A DNA stretch of 33,923 nt from Lachnospiraceae bacterium (GTDB lineage Bacteria; Bacillota; Clostridia; Lachnospirales; Lachnospiraceae). The DNA lies in contig JAFSGE010000001.1 in NCBI GenBank assembly GCA_017434885.1, forward strand, positions 1 to 33,923, read 5' to 3'. Within the stretch, counting starts at the first letter, position 1, and the number at the start of each line of letters is the position of its first letter. The notes beneath the pieces are model-generated. The model worked only from the letters and a program-made list of their open reading frames with translations, was not told where the DNA came from and did not search any database. The translations under genes were made by a program, and so were the position numbers. Positions 23,596-32,446 of the stretch are shown here, piece by piece.

Positions 23596-24477
23596 TTATT
23601 TGGCAGGCTGTTTAGGCTGTCCGTAATAAATGATTCCGAGAGCGCCGGGACCTGCATGGGTACCGATACTGGGGCTGACATAATTGATGATAACATTTTT
23701 AAAGGGTGTTTCTGCTTTAATCATTTCGGCAACGCTTTGTGCGTCTTCCAGGCAATTACCGTGTACGATACCTACCGGTAATGTGAAATCGGTATTATCA
23801 TCAAGAGAACTCCTGACGCGATCCACTAAGGTACGAAGGGATTTCTTTCGGCCGCGGGCTGTTCCGTCAGAGGTAAGAGCACCGGTGTTATTTACATAAA
23901 GAAAAGGTTTCAGGTTCAGGGCACTGCCTACAATAGCAGTGGTTCTGTTTACTCGTCCGCCTCGCAGTAAATGGAACAAATCGTCAACTGTAAACTGCAC
24001 ATTAATATGATTTTTAAAGTTATCAAGCAACAGTATGATGTTGTCGTAAGAGGTGCCGCTTTCTTTTAACTGATTGGCAAATATTACCATTAGAGACTCT
24101 GCCAATGAAACATTTAAGGAATCAATTACGGTAATCTTAGCATCGGTATACTCTTCAGCCAGTTCTCTTGCGACCATACAAACATTGTTGTAGCTACCGC
24201 TTAAAGCAGAAGAAAAAGCTATGTGAATGATGTCCATATCATTGTCCAATATAGCGCGGAATTTTTCTTCAATGACGGCAGGATTGTTTGCCTGAGACTG
24301 GGGAAGCTCGCCACTCTTCATTTTTTCATAAAATTCAGTGGGAGGCATATGAAGTTCATCACCGTATACAGTATCCCCGAATGAATAGTACTGGGGAATA
24401 ATAACGGTGCCGAATTTGTCTATGTATTCTTGCGGTAAGTCAGAATTGGAATCGGTAGTAATACAAAAATCTCTCAT
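23596..24477 (-). CDS. DegV family (FakB-like) fatty-acid-binding protein
   Basis: 293 residues, cytoplasmic. FCITTDSNSDLPQEY at the N-terminus and HIAFSSALSGSYNN in the first domain are DegV signatures, the latter around the head-group binding Ser. VDDLFHLLRGGRVNRTTAIVGSALNLKPFL and the late SIGTHAGPGALGIIYYG complete the family pattern. In Firmicutes such proteins (FakB) present fatty acids to the kinase FakA for phosphorylation; which lipid this one binds is unknown. AAGGATT precedes the minus-strand ATG. Transcribed alone on the minus strand. Confidence 0.92.
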   Translation of the reverse strand: MRDFCITTDSNSDLPQEYIDKFGTVIIPQYYSFGDTVYGDELHMPPTEFYEKMKSGELPQSQANNPAVIEEKFRAILDNDMDIIHIAFSSALSGSYNNVCMVARELAEEYTDAKITVIDSLNVSLAESLMVIFANQLKESGTSYDNIILLLDNFKNHINVQFTVDDLFHLLRGGRVNRTTAIVGSALNLKPFLYVNNTGALTSDGTARGRKKSLRTLVDRVRSSLDDNTDFTLPVGIVHGNCLEDAQSVAEMIKAETPFKNVIINYVSPSIGTHAGPGALGIIYYGQPKQPAK

Positions 24478-24543
24478 GTCAGTAATCCTTCTTTCTTATA
24501 AAATATTATCCTGTCAAAATATTTTCCAAATCAAACTACCCTG

Positions 24544-24573
24544 ATTATAGCACGCAAAGTGAAAAGATGTAAA
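24544..24573 (-). promoter_or_regulatory. Promoter of the DegV gene (minus strand)
   Basis: On the minus strand: TTTACA (rc of 24568-24573), 18-base spacer, TATAAT (rc of 24544-24549), with TG-C before the -10 (extended -10). Confidence 0.7.
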
Positions 24574-24597
24574 TAGATAGCCGTAATTGGGCAATGA

Positions 24598-24626
24598 TTG
24601 TTTTATGTGCAAAAAAATGTTATAGT
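24598..24626 (+). promoter_or_regulatory. Promoter of the cysteine-rich membrane protein gene
   Basis: TTGTTT (24598-24603), 17-base spacer, TATAGT (24621-24626). It is divergent from, and about 25 bases away from, the DegV promoter. Confidence 0.6.
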
Positions 24627-24662
24627 TTGAAGTAGTATTCAAAAGACGGAGAGGAAACTAAA

Positions 24663-25433
24663 ATGAGTCAGACCGACAAGCGTAGAAAAATGTCAAAAAC
24701 AATGCTGCTCCATTATTGGAAGCTGTTTTTTCGCTCGGGACTTTTTCTGACAGCAACTGCTTTTTATATTATTAACAGGGTAAAACATACAGGAAGTTCT
24801 TTTGGGGGAATGGAGCATAACAATATTATTTTGTCTGTTATCTGGCTTGTATTTGCGCTTGAAATGATTTTAAGATTTGTTCCTTCCAAACTGGAAAGTA
24901 TGGGGTGCCAAAAGCAGTTCAGACGCAATTATAAACCTACGGATGCGGACAAAAGTGAGGCAGAACTTATGCCGACATGGAGGACTGCGCTGGTTGCGGG
25001 AGCGTGGTTTCTTTTAAACGGATTGATAGGTATATTGTATTTTATTCATGTGATTGATGCGGGGGTTTTGCTTTTAATCAGCTTGGCATATTCTGTTTGC
25101 GACATGATTTGCATTTTGTTTTTCTGCCCCTTCCAGACATGGTTTATGAAGAACAGATGTTGTACCACCTGTCGTATTTATAACTGGGATTTTGCCATGA
25201 TGTTTACGCCCCTTGTGTTTGTAAAAAATATTTATGCGCAGAGCCTGGTGGCACTCTCTTTGGCATTGTTAGTTACTTGGGAAGTGCTTTTACATAAATA
25301 TCCGGAGCGTTTTTCGGAAAAAACCAATCGCAGTATATCATGTGCAATGTGTGAAGAAAAGCTGTGCCATCACAAAACACAGTTACAGCATTTTATAAAA
25401 GAAAATAAGGGCAAGTTAAAAAATTTTAAATAA
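24663..25433 (+). CDS. Unknown membrane protein with Cys/His clusters
   Basis: Not recognised as a characterised family. 256 residues with five hydrophobic segments: about 21-40, 54-74, 104-126, 128-155 and 182-212. Two cysteine clusters stand out. KNRCCTTCRIYNWD (about residues 163-176) lies just before the last membrane segment, and CAMCEEKLCHH (~229-239) is in the basic C-terminal tail. CC-x-x-C and C-x-x-C-x(4)-CHH could bind a metal or an iron-sulfur centre on the cytoplasmic side. GAGAGG precedes the ATG. It is 13 bases upstream of an iron-dependent alcohol dehydrogenase and probably cotranscribed with it, so a redox or metal-related role is possible (inference). Confidence 0.6.
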   Translation: MSQTDKRRKMSKTMLLHYWKLFFRSGLFLTATAFYIINRVKHTGSSFGGMEHNNIILSVIWLVFALEMILRFVPSKLESMGCQKQFRRNYKPTDADKSEAELMPTWRTALVAGAWFLLNGLIGILYFIHVIDAGVLLLISLAYSVCDMICILFFCPFQTWFMKNRCCTTCRIYNWDFAMMFTPLVFVKNIYAQSLVALSLALLVTWEVLLHKYPERFSEKTNRSISCAMCEEKLCHHKTQLQHFIKENKGKLKNFK

Positions 25434-25446
25434 CAGGAGGTAGCAT

Positions 25447-26604
25447 ATGAATAATTTCAGGTATCACGCTTATACAGATATTCGTTTCGGAAAGGGACAG
25501 GTGGCATGTCTGCCTGAGCTTTTGGCACCATACGGCAAAAAGGTACTTATGGTATACGGCGGCGGAAGTATTCGCAAGAATGGATTATATGATAAGGTAA
25601 AAGAGTTATTGGCAGAATTTGAAGTGTTTGAGCTTGGTGGAGTGGAGCCTAATCCTAAAATCACGTCTGTGCGTGACGGAGTTGAAATCTGCAAAAAAGA
25701 AAAGATAGACGTTGTGCTTGCTGTGGGAGGCGGAAGTACCATTGACGCAGCAAAAGTAATTGCAGGCGGGACTTTTTATGAAGGTGACGCATGGGATTTG
25801 GTAGCTGACAGCAGTAAAATAGGAAAAGTTCTTCCTATTGTTACGGTTCTTACGTTGGCGGCGACGGGTTCAGAAATGAATAAAAATGCGGTTATCTCCA
25901 ATATGGAGTTAAATCAGAAGCTTGGAACGGCATCTCATGATTTTATTCCTCAGGCATCGGTTTGTGACCCTGAGTATTTATATACGTTACCGGCAAAACA
26001 GACGGCAGCAGGAACCGCAGATATTATGTCCCATATTTTTGAGCAGTATTTCCAAAAGAATACAGAAGCTTATATTTCTGACAGATTTGCGGAAAGTTTG
26101 TTAAAGGCATGTATTAAGTATTGTCCGATAGCATTAAAAGAGCCTGAAAATTATGAAGCCAGGTCCAACCTTATGTGGGCAAGCACGCAGGCACTTAACA
26201 GCCTGCTTTCCTGCGGAAAGGGCGGTGCATGGACCTGTCATCCCATAGAGCATGAACTGAGTGCATACTATGACATTACTCACGGAGTAGGTCTTGCAAT
26301 TGTAACTCCCCGTTGGATGCGTTACATTTTGAGTGAGGATACGGTGGATAAGTTCTGTGAATACGGACGCAATGTGTGGAATATAGCCGAGGAAGATAAA
26401 TATTGCTGTGCAAATGCGGCAATTGATGCTACAGAGCAGTTCTTTAAGGATTGCGGTATTCCCATGACACTTACGGAAATCGGAATTGATGATTCCAAGA
26501 TTGTCCTGATGGCAGAAGATACCGTTAAATATAATAATTTGAAGGCTGCTTATGTAGCGCTTGAAGAAAAAGATGTTGAAGCGATACTTAGAGCATGTCT
26601 GTAG
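25447..26604 (+). CDS. Iron-containing alcohol dehydrogenase (BdhA-like)
   Basis: NAD(P)H-dependent group III alcohol dehydrogenase, 385 residues, related to clostridial butanol dehydrogenases and YqhD. LAVGGGSTIDAAKVIA (about residues 92-107) is the nucleotide-binding glycine motif. Metal ligands lie in GTADIMSHIFEQYF and HPIEHELSAYYDITHGVGLAIV (Asp, His, His, His). Likely reduces an aldehyde to an alcohol in fermentation; exact substrate unknown. CAGGAGG gives a strong start. Its last codons overlap the upstream possible start of the next gene. Confidence 0.93.
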   Translation: MNNFRYHAYTDIRFGKGQVACLPELLAPYGKKVLMVYGGGSIRKNGLYDKVKELLAEFEVFELGGVEPNPKITSVRDGVEICKKEKIDVVLAVGGGSTIDAAKVIAGGTFYEGDAWDLVADSSKIGKVLPIVTVLTLAATGSEMNKNAVISNMELNQKLGTASHDFIPQASVCDPEYLYTLPAKQTAAGTADIMSHIFEQYFQKNTEAYISDRFAESLLKACIKYCPIALKEPENYEARSNLMWASTQALNSLLSCGKGGAWTCHPIEHELSAYYDITHGVGLAIVTPRWMRYILSEDTVDKFCEYGRNVWNIAEEDKYCCANAAIDATEQFFKDCGIPMTLTEIGIDDSKIVLMAEDTVKYNNLKAAYVALEEKDVEAILRACL

Positions 26605-26618
26605 AGGATGAGTCAGAG

Positions 26619-27089
26619 ATGAATATACACAAAACGGCAAGAATAGCACAAGGGGCAATTGTATACGGGGATGTGTCCGTAGGCGAAAAAAGTAATATAT
26701 GGTATCACGCGGTAGTGAGGGGAGATTCCGATTCCATTACAATCGGAAAATACAGTAATGTACAGGATAATTGTACTGTGCATGTAGATACGGGACATCC
26801 GGTGGAAATCGGTGATTATGTAACGATTGGCCATGGTGCGGTGGTTCATGGATGTAAAATCGGAAACCGCTGCCTGATTGGTATGGGAGCCATTATTTTA
26901 AATGATGCAGTAATCGAAGATGATTGTGTGATAGGGGCAGGTGCCCTTATCGCGCAAGGGAAGACGATTCCCAAGGGAAGTCTCGTAGTGGGAAATCCCG
27001 GCAGAGTGATGAGGAGTGTCAGCGAAGAAGAAAAGCGGCATGTAATGGATAATGCGCTTCATTATGCACAAACAGAGTTCGGAATTTAA
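26619..27089 (+). CDS. Gamma carbonic anhydrase-like hexapeptide protein
   Basis: Left-handed beta-helix protein of the gamma-carbonic anhydrase/YrdA group, 156 residues. Hexapeptide repeats run through residues ~8-125 (for example VYGDVSVGEKSNIWYHAVVR). The metal-binding His positions are seen in CTVHVD and IGHGAVVHGC, giving three His as in Cam-type enzymes. Whether it has carbonic anhydrase activity or binds another ligand is open; many of these small proteins lack measured activity. The frame is open from ATG 26595 inside the alcohol dehydrogenase gene, but ATG 26619 (MNIHKTARIAQGA) matches the usual family start. Confidence 0.88.
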   Translation: MNIHKTARIAQGAIVYGDVSVGEKSNIWYHAVVRGDSDSITIGKYSNVQDNCTVHVDTGHPVEIGDYVTIGHGAVVHGCKIGNRCLIGMGAIILNDAVIEDDCVIGAGALIAQGKTIPKGSLVVGNPGRVMRSVSEEEKRHVMDNALHYAQTEFGI

Positions 27090-27113
27090 ATCATAATTGG
27101 GGTTGGTATCAAT

Positions 27114-28154
27114 ATGAAGGAGAGAAAAAGGCGCGGCAGCAGTACGCTGTTGATATTAGTGGGGACTATTATTCTCATTGTGGTCACGGCAGCAGTGGGA
27201 ATTGGCGTTTTTCGTCTTTATATAGGAAAGTTTAACGAAGTTTCTGAAGGAAAAACCTATGATAAATATTACGTGATGATAACGGAAGACAGAAAAGATG
27301 CTTTTTGGCAATCGGTTTATCAGGGGGCTTATGAAACAGGACTTTCGGAGAATATTTATGTGGATATGTTGGGAGAAAATCTGTCCCATGATTACAGCAG
27401 AGAAGATTTGATGCGGATTGCAATTTCTTCAAAGGTAGATGGAATTATTGTGGCGGCAGATGAAAGCGAGCAGATGTCAGCTCTGATAAATGAGGCTGTG
27501 GATGCAGGAATTCCGGTGGTAACTCTTTACGGTGACAATACTCATAGTAACAGGTGCAGCTTTGTGGGTGTAGGCGGCTATAATCTTGGAACGGAGTATG
27601 GGAAACAGGTTTTTCAAATTATTAAGGAAAGTGAGAGTAAACCGGTGACAAAGGTTTCTGTTCTGGTGAAATCTTATGCCATGGATTCCGGTCAGAACAT
27701 TATCTGTTCCGGTATTCAGGATACCCTTGATAAGGCAAAGGAAGAGGGAAAAGAAATTGAAATGACATTGGTATCGGTAGATGATGCCAATGCTTTTGCG
27801 GTGGAAGAAGCTATCCGCGATATTTTTATGGAACAGGATATACCGGATATTATTATCTGCCTGAATGAACTGAATACTACCTGCGTTTATCAGGCAGTGG
27901 TTGATTACAATAAGGTAGGGCAGGTTTCTATATTGGGTTATTATGATTCTGATACGATTATCAAGGCGATAGACAGAAATGTGATTTATGCAACGGTATC
28001 TATTGATACTAAGCAGATGGGAAAGTTTTGTGTTGGTGCGCTGAATGAATATCACGACCTGGGTTATACCAGTCAATATTTTACGGCAGATATTGAACTG
28101 ATTAAGAAGTCCAATGTGCATGAATATTTGGAAGGCGGTGAAGAGGATGAATAG
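27114..28154 (+). CDS. Membrane-anchored sugar-binding-type sensor protein
   Basis: 346 residues: basic start MKERKRRG, one transmembrane helix (about 11-33, LLILVGTIILIVVTAAVGIGVF), then an extracytoplasmic periplasmic-binding-protein domain of the Peripla_BP_4/ribose-xylose type. That domain shows YYVMITEDRKDAFWQSVYQGA, KVDGIIVAADES, AGIPVVTLYGDN, IPDIIICLNELNTTCVYQAV and ATVSIDTKQMGKFCVGAL. There is no lipobox. The arrangement with LytS/YesN-type partners matches the clostridial XylFII sensor, where the binding protein passes the sugar signal to the kinase. Its stop overlaps the kinase start by 8 bases, implying coupled translation. The ligand is unknown. Confidence 0.85.
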   Translation: MKERKRRGSSTLLILVGTIILIVVTAAVGIGVFRLYIGKFNEVSEGKTYDKYYVMITEDRKDAFWQSVYQGAYETGLSENIYVDMLGENLSHDYSREDLMRIAISSKVDGIIVAADESEQMSALINEAVDAGIPVVTLYGDNTHSNRCSFVGVGGYNLGTEYGKQVFQIIKESESKPVTKVSVLVKSYAMDSGQNIICSGIQDTLDKAKEEGKEIEMTLVSVDDANAFAVEEAIRDIFMEQDIPDIIICLNELNTTCVYQAVVDYNKVGQVSILGYYDSDTIIKAIDRNVIYATVSIDTKQMGKFCVGALNEYHDLGYTSQYFTADIELIKKSNVHEYLEGGEEDE

Positions 28155-29637
28155 GTTTCAAAGCCTTCCGCTACAGGCTAAAATCAGTATTATCTACATT
28201 TTTGCCAATGTACTTGTACTTGCAGTCAATGTAATTCTGCTTGTGGGAATTAACAGCATGTCAAATGAAATGGACATGGTTTATCAGGGGAATCTGCATC
28301 TGAATCAATTGGTTACCGCATTAGAAAATGTGCAGGACAGTATGACAGATTATTTGAATGCTAAGACCAGCGATTCTTTGGAGGACTATTACCGGAGTGA
28401 GCAGGATTACCGGGAAATGGTACAGGAACTTGATGATGAGGTGACCGGAATTGCTTTTGCACGTATGGAGCGCAATATTAAAAATATGTCTGAAAATTAT
28501 CTTGAGATTGTTTCCCAGACGGTAGAAGCAAAGCGTGGTCGTAATGTAGAAAAGTACAGGGTCAGATATGAAAGCGCGACGCAGCTGTATGATTATATCA
28601 ATACTTATATTGAAAGCTTGAATAATGAGCAGTTTAAGCATAATTCGGAGAATTACAAAGAACTTTTGGATGCTTTTCGTTTGTTTGAGACAATCAGCGT
28701 GGTGGTAATGTGCCTGGTGATTCTCGGAAACGTGAGTATTATTATTAAGCTTGCAGGGGCCATTATCAGTCCCCTCAAGACGCTGGCAGGTTCTGCCAAT
28801 GAAGTGGCAAAGGGAAATTTTGATATTGAACTTTTGGAAGTGCAGTCGCAGGATGAAATCGGTGTGGTAACGGGTGCTTTTAATCAGATGATTATCAGTA
28901 TCAGACAATATATTGAGCGGATTCGTGAAAGTATGGAAGTGGAGCGTGCATTGAAGGAGAAAGAACTTTTGATGGAAACTCACTTAAAAGATGCACAGCT
29001 TAAGTATTTGCAGGCACAGATTAATCCTCATTTCCTTTTTAATACACTGAATGCAGGAGCACAGCTTGCCATGATGGAGGGTGCTGACAGAACCTATCAA
29101 TATGTGCAGAATATGGCAGAATTTTTCCGTTACAATGTAAAAAAAGGTGACGAAATCGTTACTCTCAGAGAAGAAATTGAACTGGTTGATAATTATATTT
29201 ATATTTTGAATGTAAGATTTTCGGGAGATATCCATTATGAAAAAGAACTGGATAAAAATCTTTTGGATATTCAGATGCCCAGTATGATTCTTCAGCCGAT
29301 AGTGGAAAACTGTGTTAATCACGGTATTCGCGAAATGGCAGGAGAAGGAAAAATAAAGCTTTATGTTTATCAGATTGATGATGTGGCATGTATTAGTATC
29401 AGCGATAACGGCAAAGGAATGAGCCGGGACGTGATACATAAGGTTTTGAGCGGAACCTATAGGGAAGAAGAACTGGCAGCAGGTTCTAACGGAATCGGTA
29501 TGGATAACGTGATTGCAAGGTTGAAACTTTTTACGGAAACGGATGATGTAATTTCCATTATCAGCGAGGGAGAAAATATGGGAACGGAAGTTATTCTTTA
29601 TCTGCCTGCTAAGGAGAAGGAGGAAGAAGATGTATAA
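28147..29637 (+). CDS. LytS/YesM-type sensor histidine kinase
   Basis: 496 residues. TM1 at about 10-38, an extracytoplasmic helical region (~40-185), TM2 about 187-208, a HAMP domain (~208-262: ISPLKTLAGSANEVAKGNFDIEL), then the His_kinase domain with the phosphorylated His295 in QINPHFLFNTLN. The HATPase domain shows the N box LQPIVENCVNHGI, then SISDNGKGM and GSNGIGMDNV. The start is ATG 28147, inside the previous gene, with GGCGGTG just upstream; the longer frame from 28114 adds an unlikely N-terminus. Predicted to sense ligand-bound partner protein and phosphorylate the next gene's regulator, whose start overlaps this stop by 8 bases. Confidence 0.93.
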   Translation: MNRFQSLPLQAKISIIYIFANVLVLAVNVILLVGINSMSNEMDMVYQGNLHLNQLVTALENVQDSMTDYLNAKTSDSLEDYYRSEQDYREMVQELDDEVTGIAFARMERNIKNMSENYLEIVSQTVEAKRGRNVEKYRVRYESATQLYDYINTYIESLNNEQFKHNSENYKELLDAFRLFETISVVVMCLVILGNVSIIIKLAGAIISPLKTLAGSANEVAKGNFDIELLEVQSQDEIGVVTGAFNQMIISIRQYIERIRESMEVERALKEKELLMETHLKDAQLKYLQAQINPHFLFNTLNAGAQLAMMEGADRTYQYVQNMAEFFRYNVKKGDEIVTLREEIELVDNYIYILNVRFSGDIHYEKELDKNLLDIQMPSMILQPIVENCVNHGIREMAGEGKIKLYVYQIDDVACISISDNGKGMSRDVIHKVLSGTYREEELAAGSNGIGMDNVIARLKLFTETDDVISIISEGENMGTEVILYLPAKEKEEEDV

Positions 29638-31231
29638 AATCATGCTTGCAGATGATGAAGGAATCGTGATTGATTCTGTGAAATTTATCATAGAAAAAGA
29701 GTTTGGGGAAGAGTGTATTGTTGAATTTGCAAAAACCGGAAGAAGTGTCATTGAACTTGCGGAAAAGTTCAGACCGGATATTGCCATTATGGATATTCAG
29801 ATGCCTGGCATTAACGGCATTGAAGCCATGAAGGAAATCAGACAGAGCAATAGTAATGTTATTTTTATTGTGATGTCGGCTTATGATAAGTTTGACTATG
29901 CAAAAGAGGCAATTAAACTCGGTGTATTAGAGTACATTACCAAACCTATGGAGAGAACCAAAATTGTGGCAGCCATAAAAAGTGCCATGGCATTGGTAGA
30001 TAAAGAGCGTACCAGAAGAAGCAATGATCTTATGATAAAAGAAAAATTGGAAACGGTAGTGCCTATTATCGAAAGCGGACTAATTTATAATATTCTGCTT
30101 CAGGAGCATTTTTCCGAAGATATTGAAAATTATAAAACCATGCTTGGTATTGAAAGCAATTATGCCTATATGATTGCAGTGGTTTGCGGAGATGAGCAGG
30201 AAGGGAATCACATGACCAATGCAGTGGGAAGCAGTGTCAGAATGCAGAAGCATTATCAGGAAGTGCGGGAATGTCTAAAAGAATATTTTCAATGTATTGT
30301 AGGTACTGTTATGGCAAATAAACTGGCCGTATTGGTACCCTGCAGCACTGACCGTTTAGAATATAATGAAAGAATTGAATTGATTGAACGTGCAAGGGAA
30401 CTGGTCAGACGATTACGGAAGAAAACAGATATCAGCTTCCGTATTGGTATCGGAAGAGCGGGTGAGTTGCAAAATCTGGCTGAATCTTATAACGAGGCAT
30501 TAAATGCACTGGTGATTACCACGGGAAGTGTTGCACATGTGGATGATTTGCCTATCGGGTGCGATTATGCGGGAGACTATCCGATTCACTTGGAAAAGAA
30601 ATTGTTTGAGGAAGTGGAGAAGGGTGATGTAAACAATGCTGTACTTACAGCAGGAAGATTTTTTGACTGGATGGCAGAAAATAACCCGGACAGTCTGATG
30701 GAAATCCGAACCAAGGTACTTGAGTTTGTTCTGTGGGCAGAGCATTTGGCATATGAAAAAGGTGGTATGACCTATCAGTTTAATTCCAGGCAGGATTATC
30801 TTCCGACGGTGATGAACATGACAGAGTTTCATCAATTAAAGGTGTGGTTTACGGACAAAATCATGGAGTCCTGCCGTAACGTTCTCAGTAAGCGGGCGGA
30901 GAAATCAAACAGCATTATTGAAAATGCCAAGGAATACATAAAAAATAATTTCAGCAAGGATATTTCACTGGATGATGTATCAAGGGTGGCAAATATCAGT
31001 CCGTATTACTTCAGTAAGATTTTTAAGGAAGATACGGGAGAAAATTTTATTGAGTATGTGACGAATATCCGAATAGAAAAAGCAAAAGAGCTTTTGGCAA
31101 CAACAGAATGTTCCATGAAAGAAATATGTGCTATGGTAGGATATTCGGACCCGAATTATTTCAGCAGATCCTTTAAGAAAAATGTAGGTGTAACCCCTAC
31201 GGAGTTTAAGGAAGGTAAGGGAGAGGAATGA
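29630..31231 (+). CDS. YesN/AraC-family response regulator
   Basis: 533 residues. N-terminal receiver domain with the phosphorylated Asp55 in DIAIMDIQMPGINGIEAM and Lys105 in YITKPME. A long middle region (~130-425), partly resembling a degenerate cyclase-like fold of YesN proteins (RIGIGRAGELQNLAESYNEALNAL), follows. The C-terminal AraC double helix-turn-helix (~430-530) shows SLDDVSRVANISPYYFSKIFKEDTG and MKEICAMVGYSDPNYFSRSFKKNVGVTPTEF. Should activate target promoters, probably sugar-uptake or glycoside genes. Overlaps both neighbours: 8 bases with the kinase gene and 4 bases with the following lipoprotein gene. Confidence 0.94.
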   Translation: MYKIMLADDEGIVIDSVKFIIEKEFGEECIVEFAKTGRSVIELAEKFRPDIAIMDIQMPGINGIEAMKEIRQSNSNVIFIVMSAYDKFDYAKEAIKLGVLEYITKPMERTKIVAAIKSAMALVDKERTRRSNDLMIKEKLETVVPIIESGLIYNILLQEHFSEDIENYKTMLGIESNYAYMIAVVCGDEQEGNHMTNAVGSSVRMQKHYQEVRECLKEYFQCIVGTVMANKLAVLVPCSTDRLEYNERIELIERARELVRRLRKKTDISFRIGIGRAGELQNLAESYNEALNALVITTGSVAHVDDLPIGCDYAGDYPIHLEKKLFEEVEKGDVNNAVLTAGRFFDWMAENNPDSLMEIRTKVLEFVLWAEHLAYEKGGMTYQFNSRQDYLPTVMNMTEFHQLKVWFTDKIMESCRNVLSKRAEKSNSIIENAKEYIKNNFSKDISLDDVSRVANISPYYFSKIFKEDTGENFIEYVTNIRIEKAKELLATTECSMKEICAMVGYSDPNYFSRSFKKNVGVTPTEFKEGKGEE

Positions 31232-32280
31232 AAAGAAAAAGGTTGTGGATTAGTTTCCTGATATGCCTTTCACTTTTTATGACAGCTTGTGGTACGACGG
31301 AAAGTAGTGAAAACGAACAACGTCAGGATGAAGAGGAAAAAATTCAAATCGGAATGAGTTTTGACTCATTTGTAATTGAGCGATGGCAGAGAGACAGGGA
31401 TGTTTTTGTGTCAACAGCAAAAGAAAAGGGCGCGGAGGTTAACGTCCAAAATGCCAACGGTGATGTGGAGAAACAGAAAAAGCAGATTGAGTATTTCATC
31501 CAAAAAGGTATGGATGTGATTGTTATTATCTGTATTGATTCTCAGGCATTAAAAGAATCTGTGGATAAGGCAAAGGCGGAAGGGATTAAAGTAATTGCCT
31601 ATGACAGACTGATTGCCGATGCTGATGTAGACCTATATATATCCTTTGATAATGAGATGGTGGGAACCATAATGGGCGAGGCGCTTGTTGCAAACGGCCT
31701 TTCCGACGGGAATGTTCTTATGCTCGGCGGCCCGCTGACAGATAGCAATGTATATTGGCTGGAAGAAGGATTTCGGACAGTAATGGAGCAGAATCAGGTT
31801 ACGGTACTTGATTCGATTCATGCAGATGGCTGGCGTGCGGAGCTTGCCGCAGAGTATGTTTATAATAATATGGATGTGGTTGCTCAGGCAGATGCTATCA
31901 TGTGTGGAAATGATGACCTTGCCAGCAAGGTGGTGCATGCACTTGCGGAAAAAAGACTGGCGGGAGAAATTCTTGTAGTCGGTCAGGATGCGGATTTGGA
32001 AGCCTGCCAGCGTATTGTGGAAGGGACTCAGGTGATGACTGCCTATAAGCCGGTGGAAAAATTGGCAAAACGTGCAGCGGAATGTGCGGTGGCACTTGCC
32101 AAGGGAGAAGAAATCGCAGGTGACGATGTTACCGTGATTGATAACGGAAAATATCAGGTCCCCTATGTGGGACTTAAGCCTATCAGTGTTACTGAAGAAA
32201 ATATCAATGAGATTATTATCAACAGTGGCTTTCATTTGAAAGAAGATGTTTACCTGAATGTACCGCATAAAATGCCGTAA
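31228..32280 (+). CDS. XylF-like sugar-binding lipoprotein
   Basis: 350 residues. Lipoprotein signal with lipobox MTAC and lipidated Cys21, then a Peripla_BP_4 domain of the xylose-binding (XylF) type. Typical segments: IQIGMSFDSFVIERWQRDRD, GMDVIVIICIDSQALKESVDKA, IKVIAYDRLI, DLYISFDNEMVG, ANGLSDGNVLMLGGPLTDSN, AIMCGNDDLASKVVHALAEKR, ILVVGQDADLEACQRIVEGTQ and MTAYKPVEKLA. This is the family of ABC importer binding proteins for pentoses, but no permease or ATPase gene follows in the window. ATG 31228 overlaps the previous TGA (ATGA), implying coupled translation. It could act as a second sensor or feed an importer encoded elsewhere. Confidence 0.9.
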   Translation: MKRKRLWISFLICLSLFMTACGTTESSENEQRQDEEEKIQIGMSFDSFVIERWQRDRDVFVSTAKEKGAEVNVQNANGDVEKQKKQIEYFIQKGMDVIVIICIDSQALKESVDKAKAEGIKVIAYDRLIADADVDLYISFDNEMVGTIMGEALVANGLSDGNVLMLGGPLTDSNVYWLEEGFRTVMEQNQVTVLDSIHADGWRAELAAEYVYNNMDVVAQADAIMCGNDDLASKVVHALAEKRLAGEILVVGQDADLEACQRIVEGTQVMTAYKPVEKLAKRAAECAVALAKGEEIAGDDVTVIDNGKYQVPYVGLKPISVTEENINEIIINSGFHLKEDVYLNVPHKMP

Positions 32281-32446
32281 ATATCGTGATTTGCCGCTTA
32301 AAAACCAACATTCGGGAAAAAAAAACAACAATTAGGAAGAATTGCTTGCATTAAATGAAAAAAAAGAACATAATGGAAATACGCTATGCTACGGAAACTG
32401 GCGTATCAATCAGAAAATCGGGATTAAGATTCAGGAGGGGCAGCTT
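32281..32446 (+). other. Leader region before the PilZ gene
   Basis: No convincing gene. It holds A-rich sequence and one hairpin, ATACGC (32379-32384) / GCGTAT (32401-32406), with a 16-base loop. No terminator for the upstream operon and no good promoter can be pointed to. The sequence does not show the conserved core of the GEMM c-di-GMP riboswitch. Confidence 0.4.

Noticed and set aside
32281-32446. c-di-GMP riboswitch ahead of the PilZ gene
   Set aside because: The conserved GEMM core is not found; only a simple 6-bp hairpin is visible.
32342-32446. N-terminal extension of the PilZ protein from a TTG
   Set aside because: The strong AGGAGGGG lies directly before ATG 32447, and the extension has no family similarity or sensible composition.
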